Below, piece after piece: positions 41,823-49,418 of a stretch of DNA of 64,000 nucleotides (position 1 is the first letter of the stretch; each line of letters opens with the position of its first letter). Both the position numbers and the translations under genes were made by a program. The DNA is from Spirochaetota bacterium (GTDB lineage: Bacteria; Spirochaetota; GWB1-36-13; JAKPDD01). The notes beneath the pieces are model-generated. The model did not search any database and was not told where the DNA came from. It saw nothing but the letters and a program-made list of their open reading frames with translations. The DNA lies in contig JAKPDD010000023.1 in NCBI GenBank assembly GCA_029552945.1, positions 62,001 to 126,000 on the forward strand. Reading direction: 5' to 3'.

Positions 41823-42134
41823 TCAAATTATTTCTATACTGTTTAATATCTCTTGAACAAAAATTTTGCCATCACCAATAATCCCAGTTCTTATCTTTTC
41901 AAGTATTAATTTTATTATTTCTTCATGAGTCCCTTTATATGTGTATATTGTTATTTTACTTTTTGGAAGAGACTCAAGGATCTTCTTTTGACCCTTATAA
42001 AGGTTTAATGGATTAACATTGACTCCAATACCATTAACATCTTCTATTATTATAGATTCATTTTCAAAAGATAAAATATCTCTTATTATTTGAGTTTGAT
42101 ATGGTCTTACAATAACTTCAATCTTTACCAACAT
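41823..42134 (-). CDS. PII-family signal protein with altered T loop
   Basis: 103 aa. Core text follows PII: MLVKIEVIVRPYQ, the T-loop region LYKGQKKILESLPKSKITIY, and the nucleotide/oxoglutarate site IRTGIIGDGKIFVQEIL. Tyr46-like Y in LYKG is kept, but the residue equivalent to the uridylylated Tyr51 is Lys (YKGQK versus YRGAEY), so classic uridylylation is impossible. No amtB or glnA is adjacent. Overlaps cutA by 17 bases and precedes the GNAT gene by 10. Confidence 0.85.
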   Translation of the reverse strand: MLVKIEVIVRPYQTQIIRDILSFENESIIIEDVNGIGVNVNPLNLYKGQKKILESLPKSKITIYTYKGTHEEIIKLILEKIRTGIIGDGKIFVQEILNSIEII

Positions 42135-42447
42135 AACTCTTAAGCCAATTAAAATAAGATATATCGAATAGTGTTTTTACTACAGCTATTTCTGGTACAG
42201 AATATGGATGAATAGTTTTTATATACTTAACAAGTTTTTTTACTCTTTCTTTTGTTGTTTTTATAATAAGCAAAAACTCTGATGCTACTTCTACTCTATT
42301 CTCCCAATAATATTTACTTTCAATATTAGGTAGTATACTAACACATCCAGCAAGTTTATTTTCAATTATCTTCTGAGAAATATCTCTTGCCTTATCTATT
42401 GTATCAACAGTTGATATTACAATAAAACCTTTTTTGTTAATAAACAT
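42118..42447 (-). CDS. cutA: CutA1-like divalent-cation tolerance protein
   Basis: 109 aa from ATG 42447; the frame continues upstream but homology starts here. Typical CutA text: FIVISTVDTIDKARDISQKIIENKLAGCVSILPNIESKYYWENRVEVASEFLLIIKT, then HPYSVPEIAV. CutA trimers are PII-like in fold; function is unclear. The start overlaps the dksA stop by 11 bases and the end overlaps the PII gene, so two proteins with PII-type folds lie side by side. Confidence 0.92.
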   Translation of the reverse strand: MFINKKGFIVISTVDTIDKARDISQKIIENKLAGCVSILPNIESKYYWENRVEVASEFLLIIKTTKERVKKLVKYIKTIHPYSVPEIAVVKTLFDISYFNWLKSYVGKD

Positions 42448-42790
42448 CTTTAGTCTTTTTAGAACATTCTTTACAATATTTTGTATATGGTAATATTTCA
42501 AGTCTTTCAAAAGAAATCTCCTTTCCACAACCACATATACCATAAGTTCCTTTATCAATTGCCTCTAATGCCTCTTCTATTGATTTAAGTTTTTTTCTAT
42601 TTTTTTCAGATAATTTTATTAAAATATTTTTATCAATACTATCAAAAGCCTGCTCACCTACATCTTCAACATATTGAGCAGAATTATTAATTATATTTTC
42701 CTCATCTATAAATTCATCCAGTATTTCCTGTTTTTCTTTTATAAGAAGTTCTTTTAGTAAATTTAACTGTTCTTTTGAAAGGTGCTTCAC
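42437..42790 (-). CDS. DksA/TraR-family zinc-finger transcription factor
   Basis: 117 aa from GTG 42790, chosen because a GGGGG ribosome-binding tract lies just upstream; ATG 42802 in the same frame has none. A coiled-coil hairpin (LLKELLIKEKQEILDEFIDEEN...) is followed by the four-Cys zinc finger YGICGCGKEISFERLEILPYTKYCKECSK. DksA-like proteins enter the polymerase secondary channel. Acidic tip residues DxxDxA are not clearly conserved, so do not assume (p)ppGpp-dependent DksA activity. First of dksA-cutA-PII-GNAT. Confidence 0.85.
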   Translation of the reverse strand: MKHLSKEQLNLLKELLIKEKQEILDEFIDEENIINNSAQYVEDVGEQAFDSIDKNILIKLSEKNRKKLKSIEEALEAIDKGTYGICGCGKEISFERLEILPYTKYCKECSKKTKDVY

Positions 42791-42984
42791 TATATCCCCC
42801 ATTTTTGAAAAAAAATTTAAGATATTCAAATTTAAATAATTATAAAACAAAAACAAACAACAAAATCAGGATTTAACACAGTAGAATCATGTTATGATAA
42901 ACCTAAAATAAAATTTATTTTATAAAAATAAGTACTCTTTTTATTAAAAGTTTGAATAATATATGATAAATCAATGGAAAAAAA

Positions 42985-43015
42985 AATTTAAAAAATAAAG
43001 GGCAAAAAAGCCCTT
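42985..43015 (-). terminator. Intrinsic terminator of the HEAT-repeat gene
   Basis: Minus-strand stem AAGGGC/GCCCTT with loop TTTTTT overlaps the stop codon at 43014 and is followed by TATTTTTTAAATTTTTTTT. Confidence 0.8.
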
Positions 43016-43706
43016 ATGAATTCTGCAACATTTCTATAGACTTTTTAGCTTCCTCTTTAACAACCCTTAAATAACCTTTTTGAGTAACTGCAATAAGATG
43101 AACCAGAGCCTTTGGATGACCTAATCTTCCCAAAGCTTTTACAAGCATTAAAGCAAGAAGGTTTTTATTGACCGGGGTATGATTTAATTTTGTGATAAGT
43201 TCATCTGCTATCCTTTCTTTAACATCAGGGTCAGCATCTCTTCCTATTATTCCTAAAGTTAATGCACACTCACCTTTTACTCTCTCTTCAGGGTCATAAA
43301 CCATCACCTTAGTAAGTGGCATATATACTTTTCTTGTAACTTCTTTGTCACCTGCGTAAGCCCTTATTGCTCTTGCTGCTGATACTCTTACCTTCCAGTT
43401 CTCTTGCATCTGTTTATCACCATAAGCATATACATTTTTGTAAGGTTCCTCAAGAATATCTATTAGTGCTTGTACACTTTCAGGTTTTTTAAGGTTAGCA
43501 AGTTGCTGTATAGCTTTTATCCTTGTATCAATATCAGGTGCATTTTTAGCAAGATCATGTAATTTTTTTATATCGCCCAATGGAATTTCAATCTCTTTAC
43601 CACCTTTAGGTTCTACATTTGGTTCTTCAACATTATCACTCTGCCCGAATAGATTAATAACACTAAAGGCAAATAACATTATTAATAACAAACCTATTTT
43701 TTTCAT
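43014..43706 (-). CDS. Exported HEAT-repeat protein
   Basis: 230 aa. Signal peptide 1-21 (cleavage after NLFGQ-like end, no lipobox Cys). The mature protein is a series of about five HEAT-type helical repeats: DIDTRIKAIQQLANLKKPESVQ, WKVRVSAARAIRAYAG, ERVKGECALTLGIIG, KNLLALMLVKALGRLGHPKAL, VVKEEAKKSIEML. Such periplasmic HEAT proteins are common in spirochaete and related genomes; partner unknown. Ends in a terminator; an AAGGGG tract precedes the ATG. Confidence 0.85.
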   Translation of the reverse strand: MKKIGLLLIMLFAFSVINLFGQSDNVEEPNVEPKGGKEIEIPLGDIKKLHDLAKNAPDIDTRIKAIQQLANLKKPESVQALIDILEEPYKNVYAYGDKQMQENWKVRVSAARAIRAYAGDKEVTRKVYMPLTKVMVYDPEERVKGECALTLGIIGRDADPDVKERIADELITKLNHTPVNKNLLALMLVKALGRLGHPKALVHLIAVTQKGYLRVVKEEAKKSIEMLQNS

Positions 43707-43843
43707 TTATAACCCCTTATTTTTAATGTTTTATAGTATTTTACCCTTAAAACAGTATTCATTTTTATACTTATATTAATATTACTTTTTTTAAAAAAAA
43801 AGTCAAATATTTTTTAATAAAATTATCATCAAAAAACCAAATT

Positions 43844-45031
43844 TTAAATTACACCCAATGCTTTACCAACTTCTTTAAAAACACTGAGTGCATAGTCCAG
43901 CTGGCTATCTGTATGTGTTGCCATATAACTTGTCCTAATTAAACAACTACCATCAGGTACAGCAGGTGGTACAACTGGATTTACAAAAAGTCCCCTTTCT
44001 GTTACCATTTTCCAGAACTTAAATGTAGTATGCATATCCTTTGTTATAATAGGAATTATAGGAGTTTCTGATATTCCTATATCAAACCCCATACTAGTTA
44101 TCTCTTTTGCCATCTTATGTGTTATTTCCCATAATCTTTTTATTCTTTCCGGTTCTCTTTTCATTATTTCAAGTGATTTAGCAACAGTTGCAACAGCAGC
44201 AGGTGGCATACTTGCACTGAATATTGCTGCTCTTGAATGGTGTCTTAAAAAATGTATAACATCTGCTTCACCACAAACTGCACCACCTAACGAAGCAAAA
44301 GACTTTGAAAAAGTCATCATTATAAGATCAACCTTATCTGTTAATCCAAAATGGTGAGCAGTCCCCTGACCTAATTCACCTAATACACCTGTTGAATGTG
44401 CATCATCCAGCATTATTCTTACCCCATATTTTTGAGCAACTTCAACAAGTTTATTAAGTTTTACTATGTCCCCTTCCATACTAAAAATTCCATCTGAAAC
44501 TATAAAAAGTCCATAATCCTCACCAGCAAACTTTTCGATCTGCTTCTCCAAATTATCCATATCATTATGATTATACTTTACAACTTTTTTTGCAAAAGAG
44601 AACCTACATGCATCATATATACTTGCATGATCCATTCTATCTATAAAAATTATATCTCTTGGACCAGCAAGTCCTCCAATTGCACCAACATTTGTTTGAT
44701 ACCCAGTCCCATATAATAAAGCTGCTTCTTTTCCAACAAACTCGGCAAGTTTTTTCTCAAGATCTTCATGAATATCAAGTGTACCATTCAAAAACCTTGA
44801 ACCAGCATTTCCAGTCCCATACTTTTCTATCGCCTTTATTGCTGCTTCTTTAACCTCAGGATGAGTAGTTAAACCCAAATAACTATTTGAACCAAGCATT
44901 ATATACTTTTTACCTTTTATATAAACTTCTGTATCTTGAGCTGATGATATTTCTCTAAAATAAGGATAAAGGCCCATTTCCATTATTTTCTTGGCGTCTT
45001 GAAAAGCATAACACTTGTTAAAAAAATCCAT
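43844..45031 (-). CDS. spt: Alpha-oxoamine synthase, serine palmitoyltransferase-like
   Basis: 395 aa fold-type I PLP enzyme. IMEMGLYPYFREISSAQDTEV and the block GSNSYLGLTTHP...GTGNAGSRFLNGTLDIHEDLE closely follow bacterial serine palmitoyltransferases rather than BioF or KBL. Active site: DHASIYDACRF (His stacking on PLP), DDAHSTGVLG, and the Schiff-base Lys in MTFSKSFASLGG. SPT joins serine and palmitoyl-CoA, the first step of sphingolipid synthesis. Glycine C-acetyltransferase (kbl) is the main alternative; no tdh or bio gene is adjacent. A 47-aa gene lies 68 bases upstream. Confidence 0.72.
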   Translation of the reverse strand: MDFFNKCYAFQDAKKIMEMGLYPYFREISSAQDTEVYIKGKKYIMLGSNSYLGLTTHPEVKEAAIKAIEKYGTGNAGSRFLNGTLDIHEDLEKKLAEFVGKEAALLYGTGYQTNVGAIGGLAGPRDIIFIDRMDHASIYDACRFSFAKKVVKYNHNDMDNLEKQIEKFAGEDYGLFIVSDGIFSMEGDIVKLNKLVEVAQKYGVRIMLDDAHSTGVLGELGQGTAHHFGLTDKVDLIMMTFSKSFASLGGAVCGEADVIHFLRHHSRAAIFSASMPPAAVATVAKSLEIMKREPERIKRLWEITHKMAKEITSMGFDIGISETPIIPIITKDMHTTFKFWKMVTERGLFVNPVVPPAVPDGSCLIRTSYMATHTDSQLDYALSVFKEVGKALGVI

Positions 45032-45099
45032 ATTTATCTCCTCATTAAAAGTTTTTATTCTAATTTAAAGATCATTATTTAAAAAAAGAAAGTATTAAA

Positions 45100-45243
45100 T
45101 TACCCTTCTACAACTTCAACTTTTTCTTGTACGTATTTTTCAAAATCTTCCCTACTCATTTTGTCCTTATATAATTGCCATAAAGACTCTTTAAGTTCTT
45201 CCATTGTTTTAAACTTAGCACCCTCTATTTTATAGAAAGGCAT
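45100..45243 (-). CDS. Short conserved-looking peptide of unknown function (47 aa)
   Basis: A real-looking small gene: ATG 45243 preceded by the perfect ribosome-binding site AAGGAGG at seven-base distance, and 47 codons to TAA. The product MPFYKIEGAKFKTMEELKES...is soluble, acidic/basic mixed and helical (WQLYKDKMSREDFEKYVQEKVEVVEG). No acyl-carrier Ser motif or Cys is present. It lies between proB and the SPT-like gene on the same strand. I cannot assign a function. Confidence 0.75.
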   Translation of the reverse strand: MPFYKIEGAKFKTMEELKESLWQLYKDKMSREDFEKYVQEKVEVVEG

Positions 45244-45323
45244 CAACCCTCCTTAATCTTTATTTTCCTTATATTAAATATATAATAAAAATAATTAATT
45301 ATCGTGAAAATACTAATTAAAAT

Positions 45324-46421
45324 TTAAGCAATAATAATATCATCTCTATGTATTATTTCATCACCATTAGTATATCCAAGTATTTTTTCTATATTTGAAG
45401 ATGGATTTTTCTTTATTAATTTCAATTCTTCTGAAGAATATTTTGATATTCCACGGCCAATTTCATTAGCATTAAAAATTATTCTAACTGCATCTCCTTT
45501 TTTAAAACTACCACTTATATCTAATACACCTGCGGGTAATAAACTCTTATAATTCTTTAAAGCTAAAAAAGCTCCTTCATCTATATATATCTGACCTTTT
45601 GGGTTATGAGTTATTAAAAATAGCCATTTTTTCTTTGATGCAATTTTCTCTTCCGGAACAAATGTTGTACCCAGATCCTCATTATTTATAAGATACCTTA
45701 TAAGTCCATCTGGTGTTTTTGAACCAAGAATAACAAACTTTATTCCCATCTTAATACTTTTCTCAGCAGCATTTATCTTTGATTCCATACCACCAGTAGA
45801 CAATGACCCAGGTTTTTTTATAATAAAAGACCTTATTTTATCATCTATCTTCTCAACAATCTTTATTCTCTCTTGAGAATCAGTACCATAATTTTTATAA
45901 AGGCCATCGGTATCGCTTAATATTATACAGATATCAGAATCAGATATAACAGCAGTATTAACAGCAAGATTATCATTATCACCAAACTTTATTTCATCTA
46001 TTGAAACTGTATCATTTTCATTAACTATTGGGAGTATTTTCTTAGATAAGAGTGTATTTATTGTATTTCTTGCATTAATAAATCTTTCCCTCATCTTTAC
46101 TACATCAGAGGTAAGTAATATCTGGGCAACATTAATATTATAAAACTCAAAAAATTGTCTATACAAACTCATTAATATAGGTTGTCCTATAGCTGCACAT
46201 GCCTGTTTCAAAGCCATTGTTTTTGGAATTTTACCATTAAGCATTACAGATGCTCCAGCTCCAACCGCACCACTTGATACTAGAATCACCTGATTACCAG
46301 CTCTTAGTATTTTTGCTACCTGAGTACCTATAGCTGATATTTTTTCTTTTGAAGGAACACCGTTTTTATCACATATTGAATATGTACCAATTTTTACAAC
46401 TATCCTTTTCATTTTTAACAA
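45324..46421 (-). CDS. proB: Glutamate 5-kinase
   Basis: 365 aa. Amino-acid kinase domain starts RIVVKIGTYSICD, with VILVSSGAVGAGASVMLNGKIPKTMALKQACAAIGQPILMSLY, VNENDTVSIDEIKFGDNDNLA and STGGMESKINAAE. A C-terminal PUA domain (LPAGVLDISGSFKKGDAVRI, GRGISKYSSEEL) makes it full length. First step of proline synthesis; proA is not adjacent. Begins six bases after the AbiEii-like gene. Confidence 0.97.
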   Translation of the reverse strand: MLKMKRIVVKIGTYSICDKNGVPSKEKISAIGTQVAKILRAGNQVILVSSGAVGAGASVMLNGKIPKTMALKQACAAIGQPILMSLYRQFFEFYNINVAQILLTSDVVKMRERFINARNTINTLLSKKILPIVNENDTVSIDEIKFGDNDNLAVNTAVISDSDICIILSDTDGLYKNYGTDSQERIKIVEKIDDKIRSFIIKKPGSLSTGGMESKINAAEKSIKMGIKFVILGSKTPDGLIRYLINNEDLGTTFVPEEKIASKKKWLFLITHNPKGQIYIDEGAFLALKNYKSLLPAGVLDISGSFKKGDAVRIIFNANEIGRGISKYSSEELKLIKKNPSSNIEKILGYTNGDEIIHRDDIIIA

Positions 46422-46427
46422 TCACAA

Positions 46428-47336
46428 TCAAAAATATCTTTTAAGATAACTTATTAATTCAATAACTTTTTTTGCATCAGTCTTAAGGTCATCAAATCTA
46501 TATTCTCTTGAAAAGATATGTTTCTTAAAATCATTAAAGCCTTTTGCTATTTCATATTCATAAGTATTTGATTCTAAATTACTATAATCTGGCTTCTCCA
46601 ACAACAAAATTTTATCACAAAATAATATTGTATCTTCAATAACCTCTTTTATAGATATACTTTTTTGCTGAATTCTACTTTCCTGTTCAAAATTAGCAAT
46701 AAAAGATTCTTTTATTATTTTGACATCACATTCTTTCCTACTTAATCTTGATATATCAAATATATGTTTTAATCTTTGCCCCTCTTTATTTTTACCTAAT
46801 GGAATACCTAAGGTAGAAGGTCCTATAGTAAGCAGTTTATCCCCTATAAGGCCAGATATAGTTGGGACTTCAACAATCTGATTAGACCTATAAATCCCCT
46901 TTGATTCAACATAAACCTTTTGCCCAGGATAAGATGGTGATTCTAATATAATATCCAGCATAATAAATTCATTATTATAATAAGAATCAAAGTACATGTT
47001 AAAACTTATCATAGGAAGCCATGGCTTAGTTTTTGGTAATCTTGCCTCATATTTTTTAAATACACTGTTAGAGACTATCTTTTCTATTACCTCTGTAATT
47101 TTTTCTTTTTTCTCTGCAGTTGCTATATCAACATCAATTGAAAATCTTTCAGGTTTATCAAGCAATAATAATATAGAGTTACCACCTTTAAATCTAAAAT
47201 TAAGATTATAATAGGATAATAAAGAAACAAGTTCAAGAGAATATACTACCAATTCTGATAGAGCAGGAGTTGACAAACCTTTTATTGACTCAAAATACTC
47301 TTTTTGAAAAACATTCTTATCCAATGATAAGATCAT
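46428..47336 (-). CDS. AbiEii/AbiGii-type nucleotidyltransferase, no antitoxin visible
   Basis: 302 aa. Nucleotidyltransferase motif FKGGNSILLLLDKPERFSIDVDI has the GG/S at residues 51-54 and D68/D70 metal ligands; GDKLLTIGPSTLGIP and QRLKHIFDISRL complete the AbiEii pattern. Family members are toxins of abortive-infection and toxin-antitoxin pairs that modify tRNA or other RNA. AbiEi (the transcription-factor antitoxin) would normally be adjacent, but proB lies downstream and tRNA-Gly upstream on the same strand. It may be a housekeeping relative or use an unlinked antitoxin. Confidence 0.82.
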   Translation of the reverse strand: MILSLDKNVFQKEYFESIKGLSTPALSELVVYSLELVSLLSYYNLNFRFKGGNSILLLLDKPERFSIDVDIATAEKKEKITEVIEKIVSNSVFKKYEARLPKTKPWLPMISFNMYFDSYYNNEFIMLDIILESPSYPGQKVYVESKGIYRSNQIVEVPTISGLIGDKLLTIGPSTLGIPLGKNKEGQRLKHIFDISRLSRKECDVKIIKESFIANFEQESRIQQKSISIKEVIEDTILFCDKILLLEKPDYSNLESNTYEYEIAKGFNDFKKHIFSREYRFDDLKTDAKKVIELISYLKRYF

Positions 47337-47417
47337 TAAAAATCCTACAGACTTAATAAAATTAAAATTAATAAAAAAATATTTTAATTTAAAATATTAC
47401 TACGAATAAAACTAAAG

Positions 47418-47490
47418 AGCGGAAGACGGGATTTGAACCCGCGGCCTTTTCCTTGGCAAGGAAACGCTCTACCAACTGAGCAACTCCCGC
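47418..47490 (-). tRNA. tRNA-Gly (GCC)
   Basis: 73 nt on the minus strand. Acceptor GCGGGAG/CTTCCGC (one G-U), D stem GCTC/GAGC, anticodon stem TTTCC/GGAAA with loop TTGCCAA (anticodon GCC), T stem GCGGG/CCCGT, discriminator T as usual for Gly. No encoded CCA. Confidence 0.96.
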
Positions 47491-47588
47491 TTTATAGAAA
47501 ATTCTAAAATTTAAATTTAAAATTTTATAAGTAAAAAGTCAAGATATAAAATATTTAAAAACTTAAGATCTTTATTCAAAAATACATT

Positions 47589-47604
47589 TAAATGGAACCA
47601 TTTA
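47589..47604. promoter_or_regulatory. Palindrome upstream of the carD promoter
   Basis: TAAATGG AA CCATTTA: two perfect seven-base arms around a two-base centre, lying just upstream of the proposed -35 element. Size and symmetry suit an operator for a dimeric regulator; function inferred. Confidence 0.45.
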
Positions 47605-47610
47605 TTTTCA

Positions 47611-47639
47611 TTGAATTTAATGACAAAATTTGTTAAATT
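47611..47639 (+). promoter_or_regulatory. Candidate carD promoter
   Basis: TTGAAT at 47611-47616 and TAAATT at 47634-47639, spacing 17. This would start transcription near 47645, at the base of the leader hairpin. AT-rich context makes chance matches likely. Confidence 0.35.
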
Positions 47640-47644
47640 TAATA

Positions 47645-47676
47645 GAAATAATTTACAACCGAATGTAAATTATTTT
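47645..47676 (+). promoter_or_regulatory. Perfect hairpin/palindrome in the carD leader
   Basis: Bases 47646-47657 pair with 47664-47675 without a mismatch (12 bp; the core arms are AATAATTTACA and TGTAAATTATT), loop ACCGAA. It ends just before the ribosome-binding site AAGGAGG (47677-47683). It could act as an operator in DNA or as a stabilising or start-controlling hairpin in RNA. Confidence 0.65.
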
Positions 47677-47692
47677 AAGGAGGATACTAAAA

Positions 47693-48199
47693 ATGCAGGG
47701 AGTAATTGCATTTAGGCCAGGAGACACTGTTGTATATCCTAAACATGGAGTAGGAATTCTTGAAGATATAAAGACATTAAGCGTTGGGGAACAGGAATGC
47801 AAGTCATTTGCAATAACATTAAAAGCAACAGGGGTAAAAATATTTGTACCAGTTGAACAGGCTTCTATAATGGGGCTAAGACATATAGAGTCAGAACATG
47901 TTATTGATAAGGCAATAGAAATTTTATCAAATGAGGATGCATTATCTGAAATAAAAAAGATAAAATCATGGAAAGATAGGAAAAAAAAGCTTGATGAACT
48001 TTTTAGGTCAGGAAGACCAGAAGATCTAGCAATAATAGTAAGATTCCTATATGAAAAAAATAAACAAAAATTATTGCCTAACTCTGAAAGAAGAATATAC
48101 GATTACGCAATAAAATTTTTAATACATGAGGTTGCAGAAGTAAAAGGCATAAGTGAGGTTGAAGCAGATCATCTTATAGCAGAGTGTTTAATGAAATAG
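47693..48199 (+). CDS. carD: CarD-family transcriptional regulator
   Basis: 168 aa. N-terminal RNA-polymerase-interacting Tudor-like domain: FRPGDTVVYPKHGVGILEDIKTLSVG, then IFVPVEQASIMGLRHI. The C-terminal helical DNA-binding part has KSWKDRKKKLDELFRSGRPEDLAIIVRFLYEKNK and ERRIYDYAIKFLIHEVAEV. CarD binds the polymerase beta subunit and stabilises open promoter complexes. Excellent AAGGAGG site. A palindrome and a leader hairpin precede it, suggesting own regulation, possibly by itself. Confidence 0.95.
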   Translation: MQGVIAFRPGDTVVYPKHGVGILEDIKTLSVGEQECKSFAITLKATGVKIFVPVEQASIMGLRHIESEHVIDKAIEILSNEDALSEIKKIKSWKDRKKKLDELFRSGRPEDLAIIVRFLYEKNKQKLLPNSERRIYDYAIKFLIHEVAEVKGISEVEADHLIAECLMK

Positions 48200-48201
48200 T
48201 T

Positions 48202-49050
48202 TTATTTTAGATATTCTATAATACAAACTCTATTCATTCCATAATTATCAGGGGTAAATCTTTTTATTATATAATTTTTTTTAATTATTTCATTTTCCTT
48301 AAAAACATTTTCCAGATATTTATCTGTATTAAATCCTAACTCAAAAATAATTAAACCCTTATTTTTTATATGACCAAGGGCACTTATTAATATTTTTTCA
48401 TAAAACTCTATCTTATAATTACAAAAAAGACTTAATTTAGGTTCATATTTCAATTCAGGGTCTATAATATCTTTTTCCTCTTTTGTTATATATGGTGGAT
48501 TCGATAAAATAGCATCAAACTTACTATCTATTTTAGAAAATAAATTAGAATAAACAAACTTAACAGATGAAGTATTCCCTAATAAAATATTACAATTCTC
48601 TTTGGCTACTTTCAGAGCCTTTTTAGAAATATCACTCATTGTTATATCAAGGTCACTCCTGTAATATTTAAGTGTCAAACCTATAGCACCTGAACCACAA
48701 CCTATATCCAAAACCTTACTATTTTTATTAAGGATTTTTATAGCTTCCTGGACAAGAATTTCTGTTTCCGGTCTAGGTATAAGTACATTTTTATTAACTT
48801 TAAATTTTAAACCTAAAAATTCTTCCTCACCAATAATATACTGAAGAGGATACCTTTTTGATCTCTTAAATATCTTAATTATTAACCTCAGTAATTTCCT
48901 AAAATCTAAGTTTTTTTGAGGATTAGTAATAAACTCATTATAACTTATTTCTTCAGATTCAAAAATCCATTTAATTTCATTTTTGTAATTAGTTACCCCA
49001 GACTTTTTTAATTTCTCCAATCCCCAGTTGTATATTTTATTTATTTTCAC
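48202..49050 (-). CDS. prmC: Peptide chain release factor N5-glutamine methyltransferase
   Basis: 282 aa. An N-terminal helical domain is followed by the SAM-binding VLDIGCGSGAIGLTLKYY and the catalytic NPPYITKEE, with QYIIGEEEFLGLKFKVNKNVLIPRPETEILV in front. Methylates the GGQ Gln of RF1/RF2. prfA is not adjacent. Its start overlaps the CBM48 lipoprotein stop (ATGA). Converges with carD, leaving two bases between stops. Confidence 0.96.
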   Translation of the reverse strand: MKINKIYNWGLEKLKKSGVTNYKNEIKWIFESEEISYNEFITNPQKNLDFRKLLRLIIKIFKRSKRYPLQYIIGEEEFLGLKFKVNKNVLIPRPETEILVQEAIKILNKNSKVLDIGCGSGAIGLTLKYYRSDLDITMSDISKKALKVAKENCNILLGNTSSVKFVYSNLFSKIDSKFDAILSNPPYITKEEKDIIDPELKYEPKLSLFCNYKIEFYEKILISALGHIKNKGLIIFELGFNTDKYLENVFKENEIIKKNYIIKRFTPDNYGMNRVCIIEYLK

Positions 49051-49418
49051 TCTACTTTAAAAACTCCTATCTTACCAGCTAATTTAGTATCTCTTATCAA
49101 TGGTGCATTCTCATCTAAAACCCATTCCCCATCAACTATAAACTTATATTCATTTTCACCTTTTAAAAAATAATTTTCCGGTAATGTTATTTCCCATAAG
49201 TCTAACCCCTTTTGGGAAAGTCTATATTTTGGGTCAGATACTTTCCAATTATTAAAGTTACCAGCCATAAAAACCTGATTAGCTTTTCCCTTATAAGTGA
49301 ATGTATAATACTTCACATCTTTGGAAAGAGAGGGTGCTTTTTTAACATTATTGACATTACTACAAGATAGAGCCAATAGAAACACAGAGAAAACAAATAA
49401 AACAAATTTTCTATTCAT
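49047..49418 (-). CDS. Lipoprotein with a CBM48 (AMPK-beta-type) domain
   Basis: 123 aa from ATG 49418, chosen because a GGGGG tract lies just upstream; the frame could start 12 bases earlier. Signal peptide with lipobox LALSC. The mature part is one CBM48/E-set domain: YTFTYKGKANQVFMAGNFNNW, YFLKGENEYKFIVDGEWVLDENAP. In enzymes this domain binds alpha-glucans; here it stands alone on a lipid anchor. Overlaps the end of ispH and is coupled to prmC. Confidence 0.85.
   Translation of the reverse strand: MNRKFVLFVFSVFLLALSCSNVNNVKKAPSLSKDVKYYTFTYKGKANQVFMAGNFNNWKVSDPKYRLSQKGLDLWEITLPENYFLKGENEYKFIVDGEWVLDENAPLIRDTKLAGKIGVFKVE

Noticed and set aside
43844-45031. Glycine C-acetyltransferase (kbl) call
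   Set aside because: Possible, but the N-terminal text fits serine palmitoyltransferase better and no tdh is adjacent.
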